A DNA stretch of 64,000 nucleotides from Candidatus Hermodarchaeota archaeon (GTDB lineage Archaea; Asgardarchaeota; Hermodarchaeia; Hermodarchaeales; Hermodarchaeaceae): positions 1 through 64,000 of the forward strand of contig JAEOTO010000031.1 in the NCBI GenBank assembly GCA_016839805.1, written 5' to 3'. Positions 1 to 9,313 of this stretch are shown here, in pieces. Below the pieces are notes generated by a model. It was given only the letters and a program-made list of their open reading frames with translations, was not told the DNA's origin and made no database searches. How positions within the stretch are numbered: the first letter of the stretch is position 1; every line of letters begins with the position of its first letter. The position numbers were made by a program, and so were the translations under genes.

Positions 1-1478
1 ATGAAGATTGCCTTAACGGTCCAGAAGGTTTGCGTTGAATACCACGTCTCTTTAGGAGTAGTTCGTAAAAGTCCCATAAGCCATAATCCTTCAATTAAGA
101 CGAATGGGAGTAGTAGTAAGAAATATATTGGAACGTAAAGTGCACGTAAGGGGGAGAGTGCTTTTAGAAAGGGGAGGAATGCGCGAAAGTCTAATGCGAG
201 AAGTAGGTCAACGGGAAGCACCCATAGATACAACCATGTAATACCAATTAAACCAAGGAGAAATCCGAGACCCATTGTTTTGAGAAGAGTGCGTGAATCA
301 CCATTGAATCCTCCATAATCATTCCAGGTTGGTGGATTCACGGTTTTTTTGCTTTGAGAGTATTTGATTCCCAATAATACTAGAAGAGTTACGAGTCCGC
401 CAGTAAAAAGTCCTAGAGCTATGGATAATCCCATACCTTGTGGGAAATATATGGGGAGATCAACAAGTAATAAGATAAAAAGGGTTCCTAGTCCAATGAA
501 CCCATATAGCAGACCAAACCCGAGATACACAAGTGTGTTGGCAGAATAGGTGGAGTTGGGAATGCATTGGATTTGTTGGAATGGTCTTAATTTGATAAGA
601 ATTGTGAACAGGGCTAGAACTGAAAGCATCGCACCAATGCAGGCGATTAACCCCCCAAGAATCCAGAATGGGTAGACGAGGTTTTGATAAGGTATCCAAT
701 ATGCGTCAGGAGAACCCTTGAGACTATTCATGAGCCAATCAAGAGACTCACTAATAGTGTATGGATCCACAATTTCAAACAAATGATTTGATAGGGGAAT
801 AATCACTTTGCGTGCTGTTCCCGCGGAAAAGTCTCCATAGAGTTGACCGGGCACTACCGGAGCTGAGGTGTTGAAGAACGATGCTAATGTATTCAGGAAC
901 GCTGGAATGTCATATAATTCATCATAAAGGCCCGTAACCACTAGCATGTTATGTGGATATGTCGTGTTACCCCACGCCCTACTCCCCACGATTACAAGAC
1001 TATCAACTTGAATTGATGATCGATTAATGGCTTGCCTAGCAATACCTGAACCCATACTATGCCCAACCATTCCAATCGTACTCACGTAAGGGAGGCTATC
1101 TAAGAATTCGAGTGCGACAATACCTCCAAGATCTGTTCCTGACCCAAGGCTAGCTCCAGAATTACCATGACCAACTGCATCAATAGTCAGGACAACGAAC
1201 CCACGTCGTGAGAGTTCATGACCAAACCCCATCATCCATTCTTTAGCACCCATTACACCATGAATAACGATAACACCAGGTAGTGGGGATGAAGGTGATG
1301 CTGCTTGGGGAACCTGTAGGATTCCTGCAATAGGTACACCCTCAGCTGTTATGAGTGTCACTTCACTAGTGTGAGTGAATCCAAAGTTGTTTTGTATTCC
1401 CCAAGCCAGAGAAATTCCACCGATGATCATTATAACGCTAACAAGAAATACGATGTAGCGAGGGCGAAGTCGAGGCAT
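1..1478 (-). CDS. Membrane-anchored alpha/beta hydrolase with polytopic C-terminal domain (partial, cut by left edge)
   Basis: The minus strand is open from an ATG at 1478 to the left edge, giving about 492 codons with no stop in the window. It begins MPRLRPRYIVFLVSVIMI, one membrane anchor. A serine-hydrolase domain follows: a strand into HGVMGAKEW, a DAVGHGNSG turn, then the nucleophile elbow GHSMGSG. From about residue 270 the chain is a series of hydrophobic helices, perhaps six, running off the edge. Alpha/beta hydrolases use a Ser-Asp-His triad; Ser is visible, and the His is probably in SNHLFEIVDP. The substrate cannot be told; a lipid or peptide ester outside the membrane is a guess. 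Everything up to the window end is in frame, so the gene is intact as far as seen. Confidence 0.85.
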   Translation of the reverse strand, partial: MPRLRPRYIVFLVSVIMIIGGISLAWGIQNNFGFTHTSEVTLITAEGVPIAGILQVPQAASPSSPLPGVIVIHGVMGAKEWMMGFGHELSRRGFVVLTIDAVGHGNSGASLGSGTDLGGIVALEFLDSLPYVSTIGMVGHSMGSGIARQAINRSSIQVDSLVIVGSRAWGNTTYPHNMLVVTGLYDELYDIPAFLNTLASFFNTSAPVVPGQLYGDFSAGTARKVIIPLSNHLFEIVDPYTISESLDWLMNSLKGSPDAYWIPYQNLVYPFWILGGLIACIGAMLSVLALFTILIKLRPFQQIQCIPNSTYSANTLVYLGFGLLYGFIGLGTLFILLLVDLPIYFPQGMGLSIALGLFTGGLVTLLVLLGIKYSQSKKTVNPPTWNDYGGFNGDSRTLLKTMGLGFLLGLIGITWLYLWVLPVDLLLALDFRAFLPFLKALSPLRALYVPIYFLLLLPFVLIEGLWLMGLLRTTPKETWYSTQTFWTVKAIF

Positions 1479-1745
1479 ATTTACACGTCCTTATTCTATG
1501 AAATTACAACGGTTATGATTCGTTTATTATTATTTATGGAAAAACAAGATTATCCTTTGAAATTGTTCTAACTTAAATAATGAATTGTTTCGTTACTTTG
1601 CCTAGATGGTTTCGATGAAACATGTTCTCCGTCTGTGTTCGTAATGCAGGGTGAAGTCAAATGGCAGCTGAATTTGCTTAAAAGTATGCTAAGGGTTGAA
1701 TAACCCCTGCTATTGAATGTACTCACCCAGCCGATAAGGTTCATA

Positions 1746-1889
1746 ATGAAGTCGTGGAAGCGGCGGGCAATTGATTGGGAGTTGGATGATTCCAAAGACC
1801 AGTCTATTAAGAAAGTACGAGAAATTCGTGACGAAAATAAAAAACGCGTAATGCGACTAATCGAACGACTAACGGGTTACGAAAATTAG
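1746..1889 (+). CDS. Small charged hypothetical protein, 47 aa
   Basis: An ATG at 1746 opens a 47-residue frame ending at TAG 1887-1889. The peptide starts MKSWKRRAIDWELDD and is rich in Lys, Arg, Glu and Asp, so it is probably one long amphipathic helix. No family is recognised. It is supported by a clean ATG, protein-like composition and its position just before the MBL-fold gene on the same strand. There is no strong SD, so it may be spurious. The rest of 1479-1745 holds nothing I can name apart from the presumed promoter of the leftmost gene. Confidence 0.4.
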   Translation: MKSWKRRAIDWELDDSKDQSIKKVREIRDENKKRVMRLIERLTGYEN

Positions 1890-1931
1890 TTATGCTACTC
1901 GTAGCATTTATTCTCGGATGTTGAATAGACA

Positions 1932-2651
1932 TTGTCAGAGAACCACAACACTCTCGAAGCTATAAAGGCCTTCTTCGAAATATCAATAGAAAAGCAGGAA
2001 ATCGCATTCATATACATTGGATATGCGGGCATTCTCCTACGAGTGCCAAAGGGCACTCTCGCTTTTGATCTTGGGAAGTCACTTAGCAAAGAGGCGGCGG
2101 AGGCTATTCCCTGTCTTGATCTGCTTTTTTTCACCCACACTCACTGGGATCATTATCACGCCCCAAATGCTAATCGTATCCTGAAAACCACTTCGTCACA
2201 CATTATCGCTGAACCGCAGGTGGCTGAGGACTTAAGTTCAAGAATCCCTCATGAATATCTAATAACCGCAAATCCCGCCTCACCGGTTACCCTAAAGGGA
2301 TATGAAGTGATTCCAGTTGTTGGTGTCCACCCACGACCTATTACCCTCTTTCATGTGACCCATAAAACAACAAGCATCTTTCATGGAGGAGACTCTGGTT
2401 ATGTACCGATAAAAAACCAGTCTGTGGATGTGGCATTTCTTCCTGTCGGAGCCCCTTCACCTTCCTGCACTCCGAAAACAGCACTTCAATTTTCCCAAGA
2501 CCTAATACCAAAAGTAGCAGTGGCAATGCACGGAAATTCCAAACAAATGAAGCAGTTCAAAGAATTAGTTAATGAAGCTCTTCCAGGAGTTCGTGTCATT
2601 ATACCTGAATTATTTACACCAACCCGAGTCAATCTTGAACCGGAGCAGTAA
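1932..2651 (+). CDS. MBL-fold metallo-hydrolase (UlaG-like)
   Basis: A 239-residue metallo-beta-lactamase-fold protein. The metal-binding motif FTHTHWDHYHA (HxHxDH) lies at about residues 67-75, a later HGGDSGY segment supplies the Asp bridge, and AMHGN near the C-terminus looks like the last His ligand. Its length and compact form match the UlaG-like branch of small MBL hydrolases. The substrate is unknown. The frame has a stop at 1926-1928, so TTG 1932 is the only start that keeps the N-terminal strand. No good SD is visible. The gene is followed closely by a hemerythrin gene on the same strand with its own strong SD. Confidence 0.8.
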   Translation: MSENHNTLEAIKAFFEISIEKQEIAFIYIGYAGILLRVPKGTLAFDLGKSLSKEAAEAIPCLDLLFFTHTHWDHYHAPNANRILKTTSSHIIAEPQVAEDLSSRIPHEYLITANPASPVTLKGYEVIPVVGVHPRPITLFHVTHKTTSIFHGGDSGYVPIKNQSVDVAFLPVGAPSPSCTPKTALQFSQDLIPKVAVAMHGNSKQMKQFKELVNEALPGVRVIIPELFTPTRVNLEPEQ

Positions 2652-2719
2652 ATCAGAGATTCTTATAATAGAGGAGTCTGTTTAACACTAACAACGTCTT
2701 TCTTCAGGAGGAAAAACTA

Positions 2720-3268
2720 ATGCAACCCCTGAAACACCTCGTAATGGAACACCGTCTAATAAGTAAGGCCGTGACTGTAACCAAAACTTTTCGTGACAGA
2801 ATAGATACTGGTGGCCCCATTCGACCAAAACAGTATTGGTTACTAGTAGATTTCTGGAGCACCTATGCTGATATCGTTCACCACGGAAAAGAAGAGCAAC
2901 AACTATTTCCCACCTTATTAGACTACACCAAATCCTCGGAATTTGGAGCCACTATCGATAAGCTCGTTGAGGAGCACATGTATCTACTTGGTTATATTGG
3001 TGAGTTGCGTCGATTTGCCCGGCCTATGTTTACCGGTGACCGTCCAGCTCGGGAACGGGTCATTCAATGTCTGGATAAATATCTAAGACTCATTGAACCG
3101 CACATCCAATTAGAAGATGAGAAGCTCTTCCCCTCCGTAGCAAATCTACTCCCTGAGAAGAAATTGAATACATTAGCCAAAGAATTTAAGGCAATGGACG
3201 AAAGGACGGGAACCAAAGTCCAATCCTATTACAGTAACCTTGTGGAACAACTCAAGAAGGAAGTATAA
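2720..3268 (+). CDS. Hemerythrin HHE cation-binding domain protein
   Basis: A 182-residue all-helical protein with hemerythrin-type metal ligands: LVMEHRLI near the N-terminus, IVHHGKEEQQLFP around residue 55, LVEEHMYLL around 92 and IEPHIQLEDEKLFP around 133. Hemerythrins bind two irons in a four-helix bundle and bind oxygen, sense it or store iron. The start is an ATG at 2720 preceded by an excellent AGGAGG-type SD. It is separated by only 2 nt from the ferritin-like gene downstream, so the two are almost certainly cotranscribed. Confidence 0.85.
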   Translation: MQPLKHLVMEHRLISKAVTVTKTFRDRIDTGGPIRPKQYWLLVDFWSTYADIVHHGKEEQQLFPTLLDYTKSSEFGATIDKLVEEHMYLLGYIGELRRFARPMFTGDRPARERVIQCLDKYLRLIEPHIQLEDEKLFPSVANLLPEKKLNTLAKEFKAMDERTGTKVQSYYSNLVEQLKKEV

Positions 3269-3270
3269 CT

Positions 3271-3681
3271 ATGACCTACGATCAACTCATCAAATTATTA
3301 GAAACGCAATTACAACTTGAGAAGGAATCAGCACGAGCCCTGCGAAAGGAAATGAAGGAAATCGATCATCTCGGGATTAAAGTCTTGTTTGAAATCTGTG
3401 CCGCAGATTCGACGAAACATGCAAGCATGGTTCAAATGATATTAGATGCAATAAAGAAAAGCGAGCTTTCCCGCGAAACTTTTACGAGTACATGGCAACA
3501 GCGGAACCAAGGACTTGAAGCAATCAAACAACATATTGATCGAGAAAAGAAAATGATAAGCCTCATCAAAGATGAGGTGCTGGCAACTGATGACAAAATC
3601 TTGAAGGTTCTCTTAAAACATATTCTTGCGGATGAGGAACGCCATCACAAAATTCTCAAAGACGAAGTTTGGGAATTCTAA
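3271..3681 (+). CDS. Ferritin-like di-iron four-helix protein (first paralogue)
   Basis: A 136-residue helical protein with a ferritin/rubrerythrin-like pattern: Glu residues in helix 1 (about E17-E19), E41 with D46 and H50 (DSTKH) in helix 2, E92 in helix 3, and DEERHH at 121-126 in helix 4. Such proteins bind a di-iron site and often detoxify peroxide or oxygen. No rubredoxin domain is present. It follows the hemerythrin by 2 nt and is paralogous to the next gene, which shares the SAKH/STKH and DE(E/K)RHH blocks. The exact activity is not determined by sequence. Confidence 0.75.
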   Translation: MTYDQLIKLLETQLQLEKESARALRKEMKEIDHLGIKVLFEICAADSTKHASMVQMILDAIKKSELSRETFTSTWQQRNQGLEAIKQHIDREKKMISLIKDEVLATDDKILKVLLKHILADEERHHKILKDEVWEF

Positions 3682-3765
3682 CTGCCATTTATGCCAAGAG
3701 CAGAAGTCTTTTTTATAGGTGAACCCCAGTTCGGAACATAACCAGAATCCCAGGTGTGAACACCC

Positions 3766-4188
3766 ATGACAAATGGTCCCCATGAAGAATTACTCCAATT
3801 AATTGAGAAAGCAATCAAAGTTGAAAACAAAGCTGTTGAGCTCTACAAAAAAACAGCGAAAACGGTGGACAACGCTGCCGTCAGACTCTTAATTGACGAA
3901 CTCGGAATGGATTCTGCCAAACATGCAAAGATGTACAAAACCATTGAAAAAGTCCTAAAGGAAACACCGTATTCATTCCGAGACTTTCACGTTGATAAGT
4001 GGACAGATAAATTAGTGGCAAAACGCGATCTTGGAGAGCACATCGAAGTCGAAAAACACATGATTGAACTCATCCAGGAACAAATCAAGGTTACTGAGCA
4101 ACCAACCGTTAAAGCTATTCTTGAACACATCCTCGAAGATGAGAAACGCCATCATCGCATACTGATGCAAGTCATTGGCGAACTCTAA
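3766..4188 (+). CDS. Ferritin-like di-iron four-helix protein (second paralogue)
   Basis: A 140-residue paralogue of the preceding gene with the same helix order and ligands: KVENKAVELYKK in helix 1, LGMDSAKHAKM in helix 2, HIEVEKHMIEL in helix 3 and LEDEKRHHRIL in helix 4. It probably carries a di-iron centre like rubrerythrin-type proteins. It starts at ATG 3766, 84 nt after the upstream paralogue, with no strong SD, so it may be the last gene of the hemerythrin operon. The duplication suggests a heteromeric or condition-specific pair; that is inference. Confidence 0.75.
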   Translation: MTNGPHEELLQLIEKAIKVENKAVELYKKTAKTVDNAAVRLLIDELGMDSAKHAKMYKTIEKVLKETPYSFRDFHVDKWTDKLVAKRDLGEHIEVEKHMIELIQEQIKVTEQPTVKAILEHILEDEKRHHRILMQVIGEL

Positions 4189-4282
4189 CTTGACAGGGAC
4201 TCTGAACTTTAAGTTAAATTTCCTTCATTCTCTTCCTGTTTCCTAGGAAATTATTTATGAGATTTGCATAAGAACTGACGTC

Positions 4283-5236
4283 ATGGATGTTCGAATTACG
4301 ACCTGGGATGATGTGAACCCGGAAGAGATTGCACGATTCATATTTCAAGTTAGACAACAAGAGGGACTATTGACCGAAAACTCTACGGTAGATAATTACA
4401 TATCTGCCGTAGGATGGTGGAAAGAGCGCTTACACAGTACTCCCATCATTGCGTATTCGAAAAACCGCATGGTTGGGTGGCTCGTCTTTTTTTCATTTGT
4501 ACCGAGAATCTCTACGATCGGACGTTGGCATCCAATTGTAGAGGAAGGCCCCCAGAAAGAAGAGATTGTAAAACAACTCCTAAAGACTAGTATCACCCAT
4601 GCAAAGCAAAGTAACTTTGAACGGCTTGAAGCCGAATTGACTCACATCACACCTAACACAGAATCCCGGTATGAACAATATAAGACTTGGTATGAAAGCC
4701 AAGGATTTCACCTTGCTAGTGAAGAATCCCGATTAGAACGTGACCTCATACAAGAACCGCTACCTGAACCAGTTCTTCCCCCAACTTTTAAGCTCGTTCC
4801 CCTGATTCATTTCACTAACGATGAACTTGAAGCTCCATTTTTCGAAATGTTCGATAATAGCAAAGATCGCTTTTGGCTAGATCAAACCCCAGACCAACGT
4901 CTTGAGAGCTATAAATTCTGGTTCAACCGGGAAAGACCCTTCGTAGAAGAAGCAACTGCAGTCCTTCTGAAAGAAGACAAAATTGTGGGATTGACAGTTG
5001 TCCGTCCCGTTCAAGAAGTGGGCATGTTGGGACCAATAGCGATACTCCCGGAGTATCGTCGACGAGGTCTAGGTCGAACCCTAATGGCATTTAGTTTTCA
5101 CGGTGCCAGAAAAAGTGGATTTCCTAAAATCGCGTTAGAGTTTGATATCACGAATGAGCCAGCCTTTCAACTCTACAAAGAGTTGAGATTCAAGCAAGTA
5201 CACCGACTAGCGCTCTTCGCGCTAGCACTGATCTAG
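4283..5236 (+). CDS. GNAT-family N-acetyltransferase (two GNAT-like halves)
   Basis: A 317-residue protein. The C-terminal half holds a complete GNAT core: strand AVLLKEDKIVGLTVV, then GMLGPIAILPEYRRRGLGRTL, where RRRGLG is the acetyl-CoA pyrophosphate loop (about residues 258-263), then NEPAFQLYKELRF. The N-terminal half (residues 1-150) looks like a degenerate GNAT repeat, with IIAYSKNRMVGWLVFFSF and a later WYESQGF but no clear acetyl-CoA loop. The acceptor is unknown. ATG 4283 is the start. It appears to be monocistronic. Confidence 0.8.
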   Translation: MDVRITTWDDVNPEEIARFIFQVRQQEGLLTENSTVDNYISAVGWWKERLHSTPIIAYSKNRMVGWLVFFSFVPRISTIGRWHPIVEEGPQKEEIVKQLLKTSITHAKQSNFERLEAELTHITPNTESRYEQYKTWYESQGFHLASEESRLERDLIQEPLPEPVLPPTFKLVPLIHFTNDELEAPFFEMFDNSKDRFWLDQTPDQRLESYKFWFNRERPFVEEATAVLLKEDKIVGLTVVRPVQEVGMLGPIAILPEYRRRGLGRTLMAFSFHGARKSGFPKIALEFDITNEPAFQLYKELRFKQVHRLALFALALI

Positions 5237-5330
5237 TGTAGATTGCGAGAAACTTTACTCGTTTTCCGTTTAAACTCAAATTTACGGAAAAACAGTTAAT
5301 TTTATATGGAGGCAACTCCCCTTTCTCAGT

Positions 5331-6485
5331 GTGGAGACACCAACCTTGTCACCAACACCGACTTCACCACCAGACCGTTTCATTCCATCCAACCGTCCTA
5401 TACTAGGAGCAGAGGAGCTAGCAGCGGTCACTAAAGTACTTGAAAGTGGGATGCTTACTTCAAAATCAGGAGCAGGGAACTTCACCCTACAGTTCGAAGC
5501 TGATTTTGCCAAGTTCGTTGGCGCAAAGCATGCTATCGCTGTCAATACCGGGACCGCTGCTCTCCATGCCGCCTTATTAGCCTTCGACGTGAAGGCAGGT
5601 GACGAAGTTATTGCTCCTCCCTTCAGTTTCATTGCCACAACGAATATGGTGCTGCTCAATGGGGCCAAGGTGGTCTTCGCCGATATTTCTCCAAACACCT
5701 TCACATTGGATCCTGAGAAGGTAGAAGCCGCAATTACTTCAAAAACCCGAGCGATTATTCCCGTCCACTTGTATGGCCATCCCACAGATATGAATCCCTT
5801 ATGCGAGTTAGCCGAGAAACACGATATCGCAATCATCGAAGATGCCTGTCAGGCCCATGGCTCGAAGTATCGTGGTCATGATGTTGGAACCATCGGGGAC
5901 GTAGGGTGTTTTAGTCTATACCCCAGCAAATTAATAACGACGGGTGAAGGCGGGTTAATTACGACGAACGATAATCTTCTCGCTGAGCGTCTCCGGCAAA
6001 TCCGCACGCATGGTGAGATTCGCCCCTATGAATACGTTCAACTTGGACATAATTACCGATTACCCGAAATTCAGGCAGCAATCGGGATTGAACAACTAAA
6101 ACGGCTTCCCGATTTTTTGAAGAGCCGGAAAGCCAATGCGAAGTTCCTGACCGAACACTTGAATGACATAAAAGGTGTCACACTCCCGAAGGAGGCTTCT
6201 TGGGCAACACACAATTGGTATCTTTACACTATTCGAGTCCCTTCACCACGCAGTCGGGATAAAGTCCAGAAAACCTTATACAAAGCGAAGATTGGTGCAG
6301 CCGTCTACTATGAGGTACCCCTCCACCTTACACCAATCTACCAACAACTTTTCCATTATAAGGAAGGTCTGATGCCAGAATCCGAACGAGCCGCTAAGGA
6401 AGTTTTGTCTCTTCCCATTCATCCCGCTTTAACTGATGAAGAAAGAGAATGGGTCGTGCAGCAGAGCCGCCAAGCCCTCGCGTAA
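5331..6485 (+). CDS. DegT/DnrJ/EryC1/StrS-family PLP aminotransferase
   Basis: A 384-residue sugar-aminotransferase-type enzyme. Visible family blocks are VNTGTAALHAALLA, VIAPPFSFIATTN, VHLYGHPTDM, EDACQAHGSKY and FSLYPSKLITTGEGG, where the Lys of SLYPSK is the expected Schiff-base lysine (about residue 200). Family members transaminate keto-sugars in nucleotide-sugar pathways that decorate glycans or S-layers. The start is GTG 5331; the ATG at 5306 is in another frame, and TATGGAGGC upstream serves as an SD. No sugar-nucleotide dehydratase lies next to it, so the substrate stays open. Confidence 0.88.
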   Translation: METPTLSPTPTSPPDRFIPSNRPILGAEELAAVTKVLESGMLTSKSGAGNFTLQFEADFAKFVGAKHAIAVNTGTAALHAALLAFDVKAGDEVIAPPFSFIATTNMVLLNGAKVVFADISPNTFTLDPEKVEAAITSKTRAIIPVHLYGHPTDMNPLCELAEKHDIAIIEDACQAHGSKYRGHDVGTIGDVGCFSLYPSKLITTGEGGLITTNDNLLAERLRQIRTHGEIRPYEYVQLGHNYRLPEIQAAIGIEQLKRLPDFLKSRKANAKFLTEHLNDIKGVTLPKEASWATHNWYLYTIRVPSPRSRDKVQKTLYKAKIGAAVYYEVPLHLTPIYQQLFHYKEGLMPESERAAKEVLSLPIHPALTDEEREWVVQQSRQALA

Positions 6486-6565
6486 CTGAGTTAAATCTGC
6501 TTTAGCCAGGGGCAGAAAACTTAGTTACGCGGGGCCTGGTGAATGTCTGTCTAATCAAGGAAATT

Positions 6566-7141
6566 TCAGGATTCATAGTCAACGAGTTCTTGAAGTCTTT
6601 CTGCAATTTCGGAAGCCAGTGGATGATTGGGAACTTTGGTAAGAAGATCCTGAGCCCGTTCGAGACAGTTGATCGCATCAAATCGATAGCCAGTTTCACG
6701 ATAATGAATTGTCGCATTCTTATAAAGCAGTTCAATAGCGAGGGAAGGTTCATCTAAGGCAATAGAGAGCTCGATAGCTTTATCAACGGTTTGGGTAATG
6801 GAAGTCCACAATTCCTGATTTTTGTCACGAACTGCAAAGTAAGCATTAGCTGCGGCCAAGTAACTATCTCGAGCATCTGTTTGCCGACCCGCTGCAGATT
6901 CTAGATCACCAAGGTGGAGATAACTTGTACCAGCTTGAAATGGTGCTTCCGCAGCAGTAAAGCCAGTTGCAGCATGACTCCAAAGTTGTTCCAACTGATC
7001 CTTTTTATCCGCAGCCTCCAGTTTTACAGCGGCGTTCTCGAACTCAATAAATGCACGATGCCGCTCACCTTTACGGATATATTCTTCGGCATTTTCAAGG
7101 TGTCCTTCAATTGAACGGCGAAGTTTTTCTTCATCTATCAC
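6566..7141 (-). CDS. TPR-repeat protein (alpha-SNAP-like helical repeats)
   Basis: A protein of about 191 residues made of helix-turn-helix repeats of TPR type, for example NAEEYIRKGERHRAFIEFEN, DARDSYLAAANAYFAVRD and YRFDAINCLERAQDLL. Spacing and Ala/Tyr positions resemble TPR arrays of the soluble NSF-attachment kind, but this is only a general likeness. A longer frame to 7270 exists; its extra N-terminus would overlap the divergent DUF354 gene. GTG 7141 is preceded by AGGTGG at 8-nt spacing and begins directly at the repeat region, so I prefer it. It probably mediates protein-protein contacts. Confidence 0.7.
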   Translation of the reverse strand: MIDEEKLRRSIEGHLENAEEYIRKGERHRAFIEFENAAVKLEAADKKDQLEQLWSHAATGFTAAEAPFQAGTSYLHLGDLESAAGRQTDARDSYLAAANAYFAVRDKNQELWTSITQTVDKAIELSIALDEPSLAIELLYKNATIHYRETGYRFDAINCLERAQDLLTKVPNHPLASEIAERLQELVDYES

Positions 7142-7268
7142 AGCTAATCCACCTGACACATTTACTGAAACACCCTTAATGAATAAAGCTATGATGGAAA
7201 CATCAAATAAAAAAAGAAGGGACACTGCCATATGAGAATAAAGAGAAGTATTTAGGAGCGAGTAAGCC

Positions 7269-8360
7269 ATGACACGAATCTGGTTTGATGTACTAACACC
7301 AAAACAAGCGTTGTTTTGCCAAAAGATTGCAGAGCAGTTTAAAGCCGCAAATTTTGATCTTGCGTTTACAACTCGAGACTATCAGCAAGTAGTTGGCAAA
7401 CTAAACCTGCTGGGCATGGAGGCAGAAATAATCGGAAAACATGGGGGAGCTGGACGTTATGAAAAGTTATTAGCTAGTGCCGAACGAATTGTCGCTTTGA
7501 CAAAATATATTAACAAAGTTAATCCCGACCTGGCCTTTGGCTTTGCTTCACCTGAAAGCGCTAGGGTCGCCTATGGATTAGGAATTCCTTATTATACAGG
7601 AAATGATTCTCCCCACTCCCGGTTTGTTGCCCAACTGACGATACCCTATGCAATTATGCTCTTCACGCCCTGGATTATGGAAAAAGCGTGGTACCAATTG
7701 GACGTGCCACCCAAGAAAATCATTACATACCAGGGACTTGACCCTTTTGCCTGGTTACAAGATTTCCAACCAAATACAACTATTTTAAGAGATTTGGGGC
7801 TGGAGCCAGGGAGCGATTATGTAATAATCCGACCAGAAGAGGCGCAAGCGTCGTATCTTCATGGATTGGCGGATGAGTTAAATCCAGTTACGAATCCAGT
7901 GATTCATCAAATTCTCAAATCATTTCCAGACCTCCCAATAGTGGTTTTGTGCCGATATGAAGCTCAACGGGAGGTCATGCGAAAACAATTTGGAAATAAA
8001 ATCATCTTGCCGGAGAATGTCGTGGATGCGACCACTCTTTTAGCATCAGCTTGTTTGTTTGTTGGTGCTGGTGGAACCATGAACCAGGAGGCAGGTATTT
8101 TGGGCACACCGGTTATCTCCTGTTATCCTGGTGGAGAACTGCTAACCGAACAATTTCTTATGAAGAGAAAACTGCTCTATCGCTTTTCAGACCCCTCTGA
8201 AGCAGTTAGTAAAGCAATATCTATTCTAGAAAAGAAAAGTCATTATCAGAAGTTGCATCGTGAACGTGCACAGAAGTTGAGGGTCGAAATGGAAAATCCT
8301 GTTGATGTGATTAGCAAGCATATTCTAGCACATTATAACAAAACACAAGAATACTCGTAA
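7269..8360 (+). CDS. DUF354 protein, GT-B-fold glycosyltransferase-like
   Basis: A 363-residue protein that matches the archaeal DUF354 family. It starts MTRIWFDVLTPKQALF and has a first Rossmann-like half with DLAFGFASPESARVA and GIPYYTGND. The second half has DYVIIRPEEAQASY and VGAGGTMNQEAGILGTPVIS, the loop that in GT-B enzymes such as MurG and UDP-GlcNAc epimerases contacts the nucleotide-sugar. The role in DUF354 is not established; a glycan or cell-surface function is inferred. It is divergent from the TPR gene and followed on the same strand by a surface-protein gene. Confidence 0.82.
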   Translation: MTRIWFDVLTPKQALFCQKIAEQFKAANFDLAFTTRDYQQVVGKLNLLGMEAEIIGKHGGAGRYEKLLASAERIVALTKYINKVNPDLAFGFASPESARVAYGLGIPYYTGNDSPHSRFVAQLTIPYAIMLFTPWIMEKAWYQLDVPPKKIITYQGLDPFAWLQDFQPNTTILRDLGLEPGSDYVIIRPEEAQASYLHGLADELNPVTNPVIHQILKSFPDLPIVVLCRYEAQREVMRKQFGNKIILPENVVDATTLLASACLFVGAGGTMNQEAGILGTPVISCYPGGELLTEQFLMKRKLLYRFSDPSEAVSKAISILEKKSHYQKLHRERAQKLRVEMENPVDVISKHILAHYNKTQEYS

Positions 8361-8422
8361 GAATTCAACGTAACGTAAGGGATTTAAAAAGACCTTTCTA
8401 AGTCGGTTATTGAGGGTTGTTT

Positions 8423-9283
8423 ATGAGATTGACTCGCCGATCATTAAGGTTGATTTCCGTTCTGATCATCAGTCTTGTCATAAGTTGGAACGGAGTTCTT
8501 TCAGGGCAAATGTTAACTTCTGCGTATTATCCAACCATAGGAGACCACACTGAATACAGCTATGGATTCATCAGCAATCAACCGAACCAAACAGCCGTCA
8601 ATATCAATTTTTGGACCGGCCTAAATCTTCCAGATAGTAACTACACGATGCACTGGCATCAGAACGTCAATCTTACCATTCAAGTTACTAATGTAGCTCA
8701 AGTTGGTTTGAATATTCTCGGTTCATACAATGTATCTGCCAACATACATAGTAACTATGTTACAATTTCTAACAGTTCTTGGGAAACCACCATCATCCTA
8801 AATAGTACAGCCTCCACCCCAGCTCCAACAGGTATAACGAATGGGACATTCCTCAGTGATGTACTAGTAGGGTACCCTGGATTTTTCCTCGATTACACAA
8901 CATTGTCACAAATCGCCCCTGGCTCGAACGTAATTATCGGTTCAAGCCGTTGGCAAATGGTTTCCTATTCTAGCTTTAGCCTTGGAGGAGTTGAACACAT
9001 CTGTTATCAGTTCTTCAACACTAGTTCTACGCCAACAGAGTTTCTAGAGACAACGTTTGTTATCGATCAAGATGTGGGAATCTACTTCCAAGCGAATGAA
9101 ACACGAATCCTCTCAGTCGGGTCCATTCAACAATCCCTCACGTATTACTACCAAGTCACAGCAACGAATATTGCATTAATTCCTCCACCTAATCCATTAT
9201 TGATTCTAGGTATTTTTGGGATCGCAGTAGTGGTGCTTATCATCATCATTTATGTGATTCGCGCATACTTATCGCGTCGCTAA
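8423..9283 (+). CDS. Secreted, C-terminally membrane-anchored protein of unknown function
   Basis: About 286 residues. The N-terminus MRLTRRSLRLISVLIISLVI is a signal peptide or anchor. The middle is beta-rich with many Asn-x-Ser/Thr sites, as expected for a glycosylated archaeal surface protein. A single C-terminal helix LLILGIFGIAVVVLIIIIYV ends in a short basic tail (RAYLSRR), so the bulk is outside the cell. ATG 8423 is preferred over TTG 8417. No domain is recognised. A related layout (signal peptide, extracellular domain, one C-terminal helix) recurs in genes at 32.6 kb and 27.6 kb. Confidence 0.75.
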   Translation: MRLTRRSLRLISVLIISLVISWNGVLSGQMLTSAYYPTIGDHTEYSYGFISNQPNQTAVNINFWTGLNLPDSNYTMHWHQNVNLTIQVTNVAQVGLNILGSYNVSANIHSNYVTISNSSWETTIILNSTASTPAPTGITNGTFLSDVLVGYPGFFLDYTTLSQIAPGSNVIIGSSRWQMVSYSSFSLGGVEHICYQFFNTSSTPTEFLETTFVIDQDVGIYFQANETRILSVGSIQQSLTYYYQVTATNIALIPPPNPLLILGIFGIAVVVLIIIIYVIRAYLSRR

Positions 9284-9313
9284 CAGTAATCCAGTTCGCC
9301 AAAAGTTGTCAGA

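Noticed and set aside
5282-5836. Minus-strand ORF of 184 codons
   Set aside because: Antisense shadow of the DegT-family aminotransferase, which has all its family motifs.
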